Assembly (NCBI GenBank): GCA_032622095.1
Contig: CP136062.1
Location: 165,792,090-165,856,089 of the forward strand
Direction of reading: 5' to 3'
Origin: Siphonodentalium dalli
Taxonomy: Eukaryota > Mollusca > Scaphopoda > Gadilida > Siphonodentaliidae
DNA length: 64,000 nt
Numbering within the stretch: the first letter of the stretch is position 1; each line of letters opens with the position of its first letter. A program made the position numbers and the translations under genes. The notes beneath the pieces are model-generated. The model made no database searches. It was not told the origin of the DNA and saw only the letters and a program-made list of their open reading frames with translations. This document shows, piece by piece, positions 10,789-22,720 of the stretch.

Positions 10789-12240
10789 AAACCGTTTAGC
10801 ACAGACCACAGTCCACTTCACTCATCCGATCATCACCAAACTTCATATTTATCTTGATATTGATCTATCAGATGAGAGCCATCAAATATTTTTTTAATTT
10901 CATAGGAAAAAATGGTCGCCAGCGGCCATATTGCATTTACGTTATATGTTATCGCGTTATGTCGATATCTAGTATTACTTAGAAATTTCACCTTTCCAGA
11001 TTCATAATTGCTCCATTGACTGTAACAGATGAAATTATTCCCCTCTTCGGATAGAGTGTCACTGAAACTTTATTTTGTCAGACTGTCTGTATAATCACTG
11101 ATTATATATGGCAATAATCTGTAATAAGATGTAGCACTATTTTATTTTATATTTACACGCAGTGCTGTTTTTATACAACAATTCTAATCCCCCCCTAGAT
11201 CATCATGTGATCGACCATACATCGCGCGAGGACCTGGTTGAATTAAGGGGGGTTTTATGGATAACTTCTGTCCTCAAGCTAGATTATACTTATGACATTT
11301 AATGGCATGTTTCTAACGTGGAGGGTTAGATATGCTTGAGAAACCACCACTCTTTAATTCACACCAAGTTCTCAGCTGTCATGAACCCATAGCCATGATA
11401 TATGGTTTATTTTATGTATACTAGTAATATAGTTATTTTCAGTACCTTTATATACCAGTACTGTATATAACAATGCATATAAATTAATCCATGTATACAT
11501 GTATATTGATTCAACGGATTCAGTGGTTTTGTCCATCAGTCTATCAAATTTGCGGGGAAAACACGGCCACAAGCAGTACACCCTGCTAAATTTCGAATTT
11601 GAATCAATTGGCGCACCCTACCCCCCTGCAGCCAGCTTTTATTGGAGAACTTTTTCTCATGTGGATATTTTGGGTCACCGCTAGATGTGAGCCATATTTT
11701 GTTCTCAAACTGTCCTTGTGAAGACATCACTGCCAGCGGTGATCTTCAATTTTACTATTTTTATGGCTAAATAATTTGGTTGATCCTACAGACGACACCC
11801 CTTGTCCGATCGTCACCAGATTCCACAATGATCTTCTGGATAACCAGCGTGAGAGTAATCTAATTTTCCCGAATTTCGTTAAAAAAACATTACCACAGGC
11901 AGCAATTTGGTATCTTACTCTTTGATCCTCTTTTGCATGACTAAATTGTTTAGCAACTGTACAGACATATCCCTCATCTGATAGTCACCAAACTTCATAT
12001 TGATCTTCGGGCTGACAACTAGATGGGAGCTATCGAATGCTTTGAATTTTTTTTGGAAAACATTGTCGCCAGCAGTCATCTTCTATTTTGGTTTTTATAT
12101 ACATGTATATATCTTCATGCGGATAGCCAGTATTACGTAGGTACTTCAACTTTCCGCATCCCTGTCATCATTTGAAATATAAAAATTTACCTGATACATG
12201 CACCCTTCAAATTTTTTTTCGTCGTATCTATTTTAATGAC
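10789..12240. repeat. Degenerate CATCCGATC...CACCAAACTTCAT repeats
   Basis: At least three decayed units share a phrase like CGATCATCACCAAACTTCAT, a GATCTT word, an AGATG(A/G)GAGC word and a GCCAGCGG(C/T)CAT-type word (near 10820-10940, 11650-11860 and 11970-12080). The same phrases build the cleaner tandem array at 43400-44060. No protein is encoded. Confidence 0.6.
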
Positions 12241-12335
12241 CCGCATGCTAATATTGATACAGATATATTTGTCAAACATTTCTTTGTACAATATACAGGT
12301 ATTTAGTTTGTAACTAAATCTAGAAATATATAATA

Positions 12336-13200
12336 GTAGCTGGTGGACCCGACTTCGTCCGGGATGTTCCCCTCTGATTTTCGGAGAATTGCGCGATTTA
12401 ACCTTGAATTGACTATTTTAAAGGTGAAGGTCATGTCGGGGTCACGATTTGACCCGTCCAAAACACTCCCCGGACAAAAGTCACGACAAAAGTACCCGTC
12501 GAAATCCGCCCGGCTTTACCCGATTTGACCTTGAATTGACAATTTTGAATGTCAAGATAAGGTCAGGGTCATGATTTGACCCACCCGAAACACTCCTGTG
12601 ACAAAAGTAACAGTGGGTATCAAATTTCGTTGAAATACTTCCGTTTTACCACATTTGACCTTGAATTGATCTTTTTGAATGTCAAAGTCAGGTCGGGATC
12701 AACATTTGACCCGTTCAAAATACTCCCTGGAAATAATTTCCCCTAGGTATCAAATTTCGTCAAATCTGTCAGGCAGTTTTCCCGGCCATAGCTAACAGAC
12801 AAACAGACAGACAAATGTCCAAAATATATATTAGACTAGCTGATGTTCTCGACTTCGTTCGGGCTAGTTAGTGATTTTTTTTGTGATCGCCTCCATCTGG
12901 ACAGTACCCAGTATATACAGCGTCTGGCCAAACTATTGTTCAATTGGTCCAGAAACATGCCTATATCAGCACGTTCGAGAACATGGTCCCACGTGAAATT
13001 GGACCCGTCCATATTGCTCCCGGGATCGAAGTAGTCCTACACACAAATTTTTAGTCGGATCGGTCAAGGTCCAGAAACATGCCTATGAGCGAGGTCAAGT
13101 TGACACGTTAAATACCAAATTCGAGCAGTGTTAGAGTCTATAACACATACACACATGCATTCATGCATACACGCATACATACATACATACAGACAGGTGT
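12336..13200. repeat. Degenerate TTGACCTTGAATTGA repeat cluster
   Basis: Begins with CGACTTCGTCCGGG. Then three or four loose units of ATTTGACCTTGAATTGA...GTCA..GTCGGG.TCA.GATTTGACCC follow, with an ACAGACAAACAGACAGACAA tail. A second head, CTCGACTTCGTTCGGGCTAG, starts near 12846 and ends in CATA/CATAC simple sequence (13141-13195). Such cassettes are common non-coding repeats in lophotrochozoan genomes. Confidence 0.6.
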
Positions 13201-13856
13201 TTCAAAATGCATAATCGATAGCTACAACAATTCTATGGTAGATAGTTCACGGCCGACCTGATGCATGCATCTTAGTTTTCAGGTTACACCATGTTTACGA
13301 ACTGGTGATTTGCGCAAGGTCTCATCAGGAGTGAGCGCTTGTCGCTATCGTTCTGGGCCCTGTACTATATATTCCTAATAGCCGTGTTTTAACCTGCGGA
13401 GAACGTTCCTTGATAATTTCCTAGTTTTGTAAAGCGAGACTTATGTTCTATAGTACTCGAGCAATTGTATTCTTGTAAATGACTTGCATTGTTTATTGGA
13501 ATTTAACAATAGTCGATTACCCTTTGTTCACACCATACATCGTTGTGAACTGACTTATATGATATTCTCGGCGAGCCATCTGTAACTGGTATTTAGTTCA
13601 GCACTAAGTTGCTCGGTTTTTGGGGTGAATGGAGTGCCCTAACGCTACATCTTTTTGTTATTCTATAGTACGCGAATTGTCTATCTTTGGGAAAACAAGA
13701 ACTTGCTTGACGGGCTGATAAATTACCAACTTGGGGAGTTCCATAGAACAGAAATAACACAGCATCGGGTAGAACACGGTGTTAAAATTACAAGTATAGG
13801 AGGCTGAATTCGTGGTTGTCACCGTAATGAAACACGTGCGAATGTCGATATGTTGG
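13201..13856. other. No recognisable feature
   Basis: Only a short piece of the dispersed repeat (TTACACCATGTTTACGAACT near 13284) is recognised. Confidence 0.4.
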
Positions 13857-13918
13857 ATTATCGCTGGGTGTATTGCGCACTCATCCTAATGGATGTGCGC
13901 AATACACTCAGCGATAAT
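13857..13918. repeat. Compact hairpin, ~29-bp arms
   Basis: ATTATCGCTG at the left pairs with CAGCGATAAT at the right, and GTGTATTGCGCAC with GTGCGCAATACAC, closing on a TAAT loop with one mismatch and a one-base bulge. Confidence 0.8.
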
Positions 13919-14456
13919 TTATCACGGGTCAATAACATCAATGTCATATCATGTTGGGATGCTGGGTTCAAGATATATTTTGAGATGGAGTTCATAAACA
14001 GAGAGAAGTGCCTTTGATAAATAAGGGTTTCCACATAAATTATGTTATGACAGGTCCGATTCTCTCCAAAATACTCAACAATTGGGAATTTCATGCAGGG
14101 ACGTGTCGATAGGGGGTTGGGGCATCACTATAATATTCGTTCCAAAGTTCACGATGATCCCACATATGATTGAATTATGGAGTTCACTGGCAATCAGTTG
14201 AGAAGTTTCGATCGGTTGGAGTTGTTGGGTTGGAGATTTCTAACAGTTGGAAATCTTGAGTAACCATTGCAGAATTTCAACCGAATGGGGTGCAAATATA
14301 GTTTTCCGGACTCGGAAATATTATCTGATTCAAGGTGCACTCGGGCAGCGAAGACCCTATACATGAATGTTACCGCGATTCCATGCCAGAAAATTTTGAA
14401 AAATAAGACTGGAGAATAGGTACGTTGTAATCATTCCAATAGCTACATTTTCCAGC
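13919..14456. other. Intergenic, no gene seen
   Basis: Around 14215-14260 there is a decayed form of the TTGGA...CAGTTGGAAATCTTGAG repeat that also occurs near 38930-38985. Nothing else is recognised. Confidence 0.4.
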
Positions 14457-15209
14457 TACCTTACTCGTATTTAAATTCGCGCAGTACTATTTTTCGCTCA
14501 GTTTTAAATTCGCGAACATTGAATTCGCGCACCCAGCTGCACGAATTCAAAACTTACAACAGTATTTTCGAAAAAAATCTTGTATCTTATGACAGTGTCG
14601 GTTCTTAGTTATATACATTTGTATATAAAAGATAACTCGAATAAATTTTATAGCGAACAGAATACAACTGTGTCATAATTTAATGTAAAGACTGGTGCTT
14701 GTGATCCAAACAGTCAGTCATACTGAGACAAATGTATAATAACTATTTATGGAAATTATAGAATTGAACTCGAAAGAAGTAAAACCACAACCGCACGAAT
14801 GGGCCACTGACTTCAAAAATTAAATCAACTCATGGTTGCGTGTATTTTTAATGCATAACTAACTCACACTGTTTGATCAGTGTGTCACCCCAGGTCACCT
14901 CAGGGTTGTGAATTCGGAGACGTGCTTTCGTGCACATTCAGCCAGGAATGTGTGTATTGCTTAGAAGCATTAATTCAACATAACATATATAAACATAATG
15001 TATCGTTTTACATGTACATATGATAATGACATTGAGGTTGGTTGCCCACATGTAAAGATATTTGTCAATTACCTATCTAAAATAACCCTAGTAGTTTCCC
15101 ATTGTTTGGTATAATCTTTTGAGTCGTACTATTTTCGCTCAGTTTTAAATTCGCGCACCAATGGGTGCACTAAAAATAGTACGGCGCTAATTTAAATACG
15201 AGTAAGGTA
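14457..15209. mobile_element. Inverted-repeat element with TA borders
   Basis: TACCTTACTCGTATTTAAAT at the left matches the reverse complement of the right end at 15190-15209. The repeat continues through GCGC..GTACTATTTTT. Subterminal TTTTCGCTCAGTTTTAAATT occurs near both ends (14492 and 15133). TA borders and terminal repeats suggest a Tc1/mariner-type non-autonomous element. Internal sequence shows no transposase. Confidence 0.65.
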
Positions 15210-16382
15210 ATATAACTACAAATTATACTTTATACAACTGGTATGATGTTTTCCTACATTCAGTATAATTTTGGTTCTAAAATCTAAGTTTCCCCTTAAA
15301 CAAAAAGTAACACAAACCCTTTGGAAAATATACTTGAATTATATAGTTGCACCCTTTCCACTTGGAAATACTTTTATCAGTCTGCTATCTCCGGCAATTC
15401 ATTTTTTGTCAATTACATTGTACATGTATCCAAATCATATATATACGACATCCAGTTAAAAGTTTCCCTGGATGCTCAATTTGACACCATGTGTAGATTT
15501 TTTCTGTCGGTGGGATTTAATTGTGATCGCTCTATCCGTCTCCATCCCTTTTTGTGCGTACGTTCATCATTAAATATATTTTACCATGAACCATGTAAAT
15601 ACCAGGAAAGCCAGAAAAAGATGTATATATATATAGTCTTCTATGATGTTGGTAAATAAAACATCTATCTCTTATAAAGATAGTTTTCGCTTATGATCTT
15701 TTGTACTCGTGTTCAGCGTAAAATGATGTAATCGTTTGTTTAATTTCGCGATGCTTGTGGGATGATGGTGCTTGCAAGTAGTTTTCATGTTCCCCATTGC
15801 CTATCATAACATTAACTTTATAAATAAATGTTGGTGTCAAATCGGATAGGGAGCAAGCTGACAGCCATCGGGCATGACTGTGGGTTCATATATGAATAGA
15901 TTGGGACGGGGTGTCACACTATACGTACATTGAATTCCATATATTCCGCTCTAATACGCAATCAATGTGGGATATAAAACATCTCAACATGATATAAAGT
16001 ATTCCTACCACTACTGATGGAATGAATTTTCACCGTGCGCATGTAATTGTGGACAAAATAACCCAACTATCGGAAACTTGTCACATAAGTGTATACCTTT
16101 ATACATCAACTAAACCACTCGCCAACTGACTCAAATAGGCATTGCTATATCCATTCATGTATAACATTAGAGTAAGTTTCCTTTACCCGTCAACAAGTGT
16201 TCGCCTCCACGCGCAGCAAACGGAGATTTATAGTACTGGATTTTGTCTGTTCTTGTAAATGACGGGAAATCGCACACACTATTAAATTGCCGGTATCCAC
16301 AGTATTCGACACGTTCCCCACAAGTTAAAACACGGCTATTGGGAATATATAGTACAGGCCCCTGGTCTCGGGGTAATCAGGG
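15210..16382. other. Intergenic, no gene seen
   Basis: An open frame of 112 codons near 15321-15659 shows no motif and ends by a LINE-tail-like AAATAAAACATCTATCTC (15653-15670), so part may be retro-debris. No exon supported. Confidence 0.35.
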
Positions 16383-16856
16383 TTAACCCTTTACCTAACA
16401 AAACGGCCAAAAACGCCCAAATAAAGCTTCATCAGCCTAAAATATCTTCGGTCTGTCTCAATTACACCATACAAATATGGATATCATTGGAACCGGTTCA
16501 TTGACCACATTGTGTTGGTTACAGTTATGCCCTGTGCCAATGCATTCTCTTATATATGCGAACTGACTCATAGGACCATAGGTCGCCTCGCATATATAAG
16601 AGAATGCATTGGCCTAAAAAAAAAACTTTTTTAACACTTTTTACCATTTTTTCTTACATTCTTTAACAATTTTATAATTTTTTCTTACATTTTTTAACAA
16701 TTTTTATAATATTGTTCTACATTCTTTGACAATTTTATCATTTTTAATATGTGTTAAGCCTATGCATTCTCTTATAATTGCGAGGCGACCTATGGTCGAC
16801 TCGCATATATAAGAGAATGCATTGGCACAGGGCCGTTCTGTTGGGTAAAGGGTTAA
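16383..16856 (+). mobile_element. TTAA-flanked paired-hairpin MITE, copy 3
   Basis: TTAACCCTTTACCTAACA left end and GTTGGGTAAAGGGTTAA right end. Hairpins near 16537 (with an 8-9 base insertion in the loop side) and near 16760 (arms with point changes). The T-rich spacer is longer than in copies 1 and 2 because a TTTTTTCTTACATT...TTTAACAATTTT unit is repeated. Right end lies 61 bp from the 9-bp duplication of the next element. Confidence 0.85.
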
Positions 16857-16926
16857 AGGACATGAGAGTGTACTGGCGACACCGAAGGGTTCGTTAGAAC
16901 TTAGGTGGATATTATGCATGTGCCAC

Positions 16927-17470
16927 AGGGGGGGGGGGGGGGGGGGGTCGGAAAAAAAATTCAGGCACGGAATTTTTTCCCTTTCGATCATTTTTTGTAC
17001 CCACCCACCCCCACCGCCAATATTTTTTCCGTTTTCGGCAGTTTTTTCCGACCATTTTTTCGCACCCACCCCCCCTTTTAACACTAAAACCGAGATTTGC
17101 GGGGGGAAATTCACTGTAAACAGTTGTATATGAATTTCTGTGCATACTATTTATCATGGATGTTAACATGGACATGTAAATAGGAATGAGTCATTTTGAG
17201 GTCATTCGGCCAAAAAAACATGGCTACCAGCGGCCATCTTGGATTTCAAAATTTGGAACAATATACAACACGATAACTGCCTGCAGTTTACAGTTAGAAT
17301 TACATTATTTCTCTCATTCAAAGTGGGTTTGAAGCCCAATTCATTGCCAAAACACTAAAAACAAACAGGAATTTTTTTTTTAGTTGCGGAAAAAATTGCT
17401 TGTTGGTGGCTTTGACCACCCACCCACCCCGGCATACGTGCCGGAATTTTTTTCTTCACCCCCCACCCCT
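16927..17470 (+). mobile_element. G-tract-ended inverted-repeat element, copy 1
   Basis: Starts A followed by 20 G and ends CCACCCCT. Terminal parts (GGAAAAAAAATTCAGGCACG against CGTGCCGGAATTTTTTTC) are inverted. The flanks ATGTGCCAC and GTGTGCCAG agree at 7 of 9 positions, a decayed 9-bp target duplication. The interior is homologous, in reverse, to 24699-25226 and includes a GCCAGCGGCCATCTTGGATT-like word. No transposase. Confidence 0.75.
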
Positions 17471-17496
17471 GTGTGCCAGGGTTCTTTTCAACCCAT

Positions 17497-17957
17497 TAAT
17501 ACAATACCACTGGGCAGTTAAATTCAACCCATTGAAAACAGAATCCTTGCTTGTATCGTGGAAACAAATACCCATTCACCAACCGGTATTAAACACATCC
17601 AACGAGAGAATAGATGAGGTGGAATCACATAAACATTTGGGTCTGACATTCAACCGGCAGGGAAAATGGAAAGACCATATAGAATATATTGAAAATCGAG
17701 CGACCAAAAGAATGTACATACTGAGGAAGTATAAATTTATCCTTGACAGAAGAACTTTAGAAAGAATCTATTTGTCATATATTCGACCTGTTTTGGAATA
17801 TGCTTCCTCAGTATGGGACAACTATACAGGCGAAGAAGCCGATTCCCTAGAAGATATCCAATATGAAGCAGCTGGGACGAGAAGTTGTAATAAAGACATA
17901 GTTCTCCAATTAGTTGGTGGGACAAATTATCAAAACAGAGAGAAAATTGACAATTGA
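17497..17957 (+). pseudogene. Non-LTR retrotransposon RT C-terminal fragment
   Basis: The frame reads WAVKFNPLKTESLLVS, then HKHLGLTFNRQGKWKDHI, then IYLSYIRPVLEYASSVWDN. This order is typical of the end of a Jockey/CR1-type reverse transcriptase (thumb and following helices). The YADD-containing catalytic part is missing, cut off on the left by the G-tract element, and the frame ends at 17957. It is a dead fragment. Weak traces may continue to about 18235. Confidence 0.8.
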
Positions 17958-19361
17958 AGTTATGCTAAACCACCTATGTGAACCAATCCGTTTTGCATCT
18001 TGACCAATTTTCATTTTCACTCCTATCGATATTATTTTATAAATTTCACTTGGTAGCTGAAAACTTCCAACTGATGAAATTCCAACCAAAACACACCCCA
18101 GATTTTCGGACCGATGACGAATTAATATATTTTTGTTTATCGAAAAGAGGAAAATATTGTTATGTTCTTCGGAAACTTAAGTATGCCTATATACAAGGAC
18201 AAGAGGGGCACTCAAATGATAAGCATGCTCATTGAAAACAAAAACTATACTTCTCATTCAAATGGGCTTAATTATTTTCAGCTATACGTGTATAGTCTCT
18301 AGATACATGTAATAATTTACACAGCAGACTGGTCTGAAATCTGAATAGTTTTCAGCCTCAGTGATAGTTTTAAATATGTTTAAATTTTTCAGCCCCATTG
18401 AGTGTATATTAGGGTGTATTTACATTGCTGTAGATATGTATACAGTTCTACACGTATACTAGTGTAAACGGGTTGATATAGAAATGCACACAGAACAAAA
18501 ACGGTATTCGTTGTTGTGAGCAAAAATCGTGTCCGTTATAAGTCACGGTCAACACCGAGACATTGCGACATGCAAATCTGATTTGATTAATTGTTACTCG
18601 GGGTTGGCGAATGCGCACACTTAATATTTCTTTGTCATCTCAGCCCATGTATTTCACAATGTGTAAGCAAGAACCTGATGAACTGGTAGATGAAGTAGCC
18701 TTATTTCTATTTGTTTATTGTGTACTCATATGTGATTTGTTCTCATGCGCCTTTCGTCGAACCATTATCAACTGGTGGAAGAATAAACTGCTTTGGTCTG
18801 CTGACAGTTGATTCATTTTTTGTCTGGCCTAAACTGACACGATAGTGATAGTGAATTGTCAATTACCAGACCAGAGTACGTTCATTATCAGTAATCATGT
18901 TGTTATCACAGTAATCTGCGACACGTGACTTCACACAGATCTGTATACAGATCTACAGCAATGTAAACCAACCTAAGATGGCATTGAGGTGGATACTTGT
19001 TCTACCCTCGCAGTCCTTCGTTGCTGGATATACGAAAAACACTGATGTACTGATTTGAATTTATAGTTAAACGGACATGGCTCATTCAAGCCTCAAAATT
19101 TGTCTACGTAATTTGGAGCGACGGATAGGATAGGTCGATAAATACACGAAATATTGATATACCTGCTATATTTACTGTTAAAAAAACACTTGTCAAAGTC
19201 ACAGGCATTTTCCAGCCGTTTTTTTTTCCACCCAGAAGTCAGACAAACGCTCTATATGGTATACCATATCAGGAATAGCTCGATTCTGTTCCATGTCGTG
19301 CAAATTGCTGTTTTTTTATTTGGGACCCAAACACTGTGTTTATAGTTGTATGTGTCGTTAC
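17958..19361. other. Intergenic, no gene seen
   Basis: No supported exon or RNA gene. The first 270 bp may be decayed retrotransposon sequence following the RT fragment. Confidence 0.35.
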
Positions 19362-19820
19362 TTAACTCTTTACCCAACAAAACGGCCAAAAACGCCCAAA
19401 TAAAGCTTCAACAGCCTAAAATATCTTCGGTCTGTCTCAATAACACCATACAAATATGGATATCATTGGAACCGGTTCATTGACCACATTGTGATGGCTA
19501 CAGTTATGCCCTGTGCCAATGCATTCTCTTATATATGCGAGTCGACCATAGGTCGCCTCGCATATATAAGAGAATGCATTGGCCTAAAGAAAATCTTTTT
19601 TTAACACTTTTTACCATTTTTTCTTACATTCTTTAACATTTTTTTTTATGACATTTTTTTACAGTTTTTATAATATTTTTCTACATTCTTCGACAATTTT
19701 ATCATTGTTAATATGTGTTAAGCCAATGCATTCTCTTATATATGCGAGGCGACCTATGGTCGACTCGCATATATAAGATAATGCATTGACACAGGGCCGT
19801 TCTGTTGGGTAAAGGGTTAA
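19362..19820 (+). mobile_element. TTAA-flanked paired-hairpin MITE, copy 4
   Basis: Left TTAACTCTTTACCCAACA, right TGTTGGGTAAAGGGTTAA. Hairpins near 19517 and 19724. Shares the lengthened T-rich spacer and the AACGGCCAAAAACGCCC left part with the copy at 16383, so these two form a subfamily distinct from 6937, 7892, 33467 and 53476. Confidence 0.85.
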
Positions 19821-20599
19821 ATAAGTCGTTTTGGGGTTACAGAATGCTCACAGTAAGGTAGTTCAGAGATTTATCGACCTATTTCGATACCGGGAACAAT
19901 TCAATAGCGAATAATATTATGTGTATTTTGCAGCGCCTTGTGGCTTTTTCTAGGCTTATTTTTTAAATTATAGAATAGACTAGAATAGTATAATGACATA
20001 AAACGTCACCATGAGACCGATGTCATAAATTACTAAATGTATAATGCATAATTAATAAATAAAATATGCACAGTAATATATAACATGTCATTATATCAGG
20101 TTCATTCGCCCGTTCTTTGAAAAATGTGTTGGCATTGCAGTACATGCATGCATCTATAGAACAAGCAGTGGTTTATTGGAACAAATAAATTAATTTTGTT
20201 ATAGGACATATTATTTTATATCTTGAAAATCAAGAGATGTCGTTTTGGGAGAAATATACCAAAAATCACACAGTCAACATATCTTCAAAACAAACAATAA
20301 AAATACAAAATTATATAAAAATAGAAACAAAATTAAAAATAAACCATGGCTTCCATCAGCTGAGTGCTCTGGCTTTCATTGGTAAGACTGAAAATCACAT
20401 CCGTTGTCAATTATAATAGGACAATTATATGGGGATTCTAAACTCATGAGTTAATGGTATATATTAACAAAAGAAGATACATGCGGTTAGATCATTCGTT
20501 CGCTCTTTAAATACACTTACCCATATCATCCTTTGTCTGTGTCATACATTCATATATATGAATTACTTGGCTTGATGCTCGTCAAGATATTAAATCTAG
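19821..20599. other. No recognisable feature
   Basis: AT-rich DNA, no supported exon or repeat. Confidence 0.35.
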
Positions 20600-20620
20600 T
20601 GTTTCTTGATTGCTCCGGTA

Positions 20621-20650
20621 TGTTCCACATGTCTCTTGACATGTGGAACA
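20621..20650. repeat. Short perfect hairpin
   Basis: TGTTCCACATGTC, TCTT loop, GACATGTGGAACA. A 13-bp perfect stem. Function unknown. Confidence 0.7.
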
Positions 20651-20854
20651 AACCTCCGGCAGTGAACAATGACATTCAAATAGTTAAACGAGCTCAAATC
20701 CAGATATACACTTACTTACAACAGGTCAAGACACAATGCCCGACACTGTTAACAGGGACGTGGTTAGATGGCATTCGTTGTGGGGTGGCTCCAGACATAT
20801 TCAGGCCTAGATTGTTGTTCCAGAAAATGAGGCCTCGATTTTTTTAAATGAATG

Positions 20855-22720
20855 AGTTTTGACTGACCACCGATAATTGATCAGGAACCCTTAACCCGGT
20901 GGCCAAAAGTAGATTATCTTAATAGCAGATGGACATTCTACGATGGAAAAGGTTCTGAATGTAAATGGAATGGAAACGATTTCAGTCCGACAGAAGGATG
21001 GGTTGCGACCAACACCCCATTTTAATTTCCGGACAATATATCTGGGGTAGAGATGAAAATGTTGAAAATTGGAAATGGGGATGCACTTGATAATAGGGAA
21101 CCACCCCGAAATGACACAGTAGTGGGTATGAGTAAATTAGAACTCTACTGTTTTATTGGTTCCATTTCTTTTTGCGTTGAAGTGACGAAACGATAGTAAA
21201 TTTTGCTGATAAAAATATTTATATTTATATTTCTATCCTCCATTATATGAAGAGTTACATGAATAACGTAAAAGACATAAAGAAATATGAACAGTACAAT
21301 AGAAGCGAACATATTCCCATTGATTATACATTACCAATATGGTCACACTTCCCCAGCCGAGACCTAAACAGATCATGCACCGTAGTTAAATGGTTCAGCG
21401 TGGTATCAATTCCGGATACGATTATCAACAGTGAGACGGGACGTGAATATAGAGGGAACTATTCAAATTTTCATTAAAAAGCAAGATATTTCTCATTACA
21501 TACTCGGTGGAGAAAACCGCCCACGTTTGTCAATGTTAATTCATGAAATGTTAATTCATGAAATGTGCGCTAGAAACAATTTGGCTAACTATTGCGCCTG
21601 TGCGTGGAGTCCATTTATTTTGAAATAAAATTTAATTTGCATGTCCACGCACTTATTCTGATTTCGAACTGAATTTCATATCATGGCAACAATGGTCGAT
21701 TCGTGATGCTGGTGGTACTGGGAATGGGCAAGACAGTGGGAAGGGATGGTGCACTTCTGCAGGATATTTCTAAAGCCCTATGGAATTAGTAACTCGGCTA
21801 TACATAGTATGTCGCTCAGTCGGTCTAACCAATAGTTCACACGAGATATCTCAATCCCGATCCATAGAGTTTTATACATTTATAAAACAAGAATAATGTC
21901 TCCCACGCTTCGTAACTTGTGAGTTTCTGATGTAGGGGGCGTTGGGGTGCATAATGAAAAGATGTATACAAATACATTCTGTATTCTGAGTCAAACACAA
22001 TCTGAACAGCACACATGATAGTGAGACATCGATGTGACGAATATATATGATTGTTCATGCAACATGCTGGACACCACAGGCACAGAACAAATGAACAATG
22101 ATGGACGAGCTATACATCTATTTCTGGTATCTCCATTATTCCATTCCAAGTAATTACCCTAGAATATAAAATTAACTAATCCAACACAAAGTATAAAAGA
22201 ATATGGGAAAGAGAAATACCTTCCAATACAAATAATATATTAACCATTTCCATTGTTATTGGAAATGAAAACCAAACTGTATATAAATATATAAAGGCTC
22301 CAGAATGGAGACTTCCCATAATGCAACTTTCTATGTTGTTGGAAGTTTTATAACAGAGTAAAATATAAAATAACACAAAAAGGGAATGATTACTGGTTAC
22401 CATTTATATAGTGAACCATCCATATGGAAAGGGACTTACTTAGTTATGGATGGACACAACTAAAGTTGAATAAATATATGGGACGAAATTGGGTTAAAAT
22501 ATCACTATACACAATCAACGAATTGGTACATAAAACACATATTAAACTTACCAATTCGGAATGATTTAGGTCCTGGATGTTTTAATAATAGTAATAGCGT
22601 TCCATTTTACTTAAACCTACATTGTAGTTTAGTAAAGATAAAATATGCTTTAAGATTTAAACATAACAGTTTTCGAAATGTTCCGTTTGATTATTTCTGC
22701 ACTATCTTATTTAGCGGGAA
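20855..22720 (+). pseudogene. Decayed long reading region, family unrecognised
   Basis: Frame-by-frame translation gives consecutive protein-like segments on + separated by stop codons and frame shifts: one with WTFYDGKGSE near 20935, one near 21057 continuing in the same frame after a TAA, one with HIPIDYTLPIWSHF near 21310, one with MLDTTGTEQMNNDGRAIHLF near 22065, and one with LRFKHNSFRNVPFDYF near 22650. Together they suggest a single gene of about 600 codons or more, now dead, with no introns. That fits a captured viral or transposon gene better than a host gene, possibly a structural protein, but I cannot assign a family. Confidence 0.45.

Noticed and set aside
16704-17175. Pro/Gly-rich frames over the G tract
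   Set aside because: They arise from the homopolymer G run and the ends of the inverted-repeat element.
20533-20847. 104-codon plus frame as a separate gene
   Set aside because: No family recognised; part covers a small hairpin. It may be flanking debris of the decayed region that follows.
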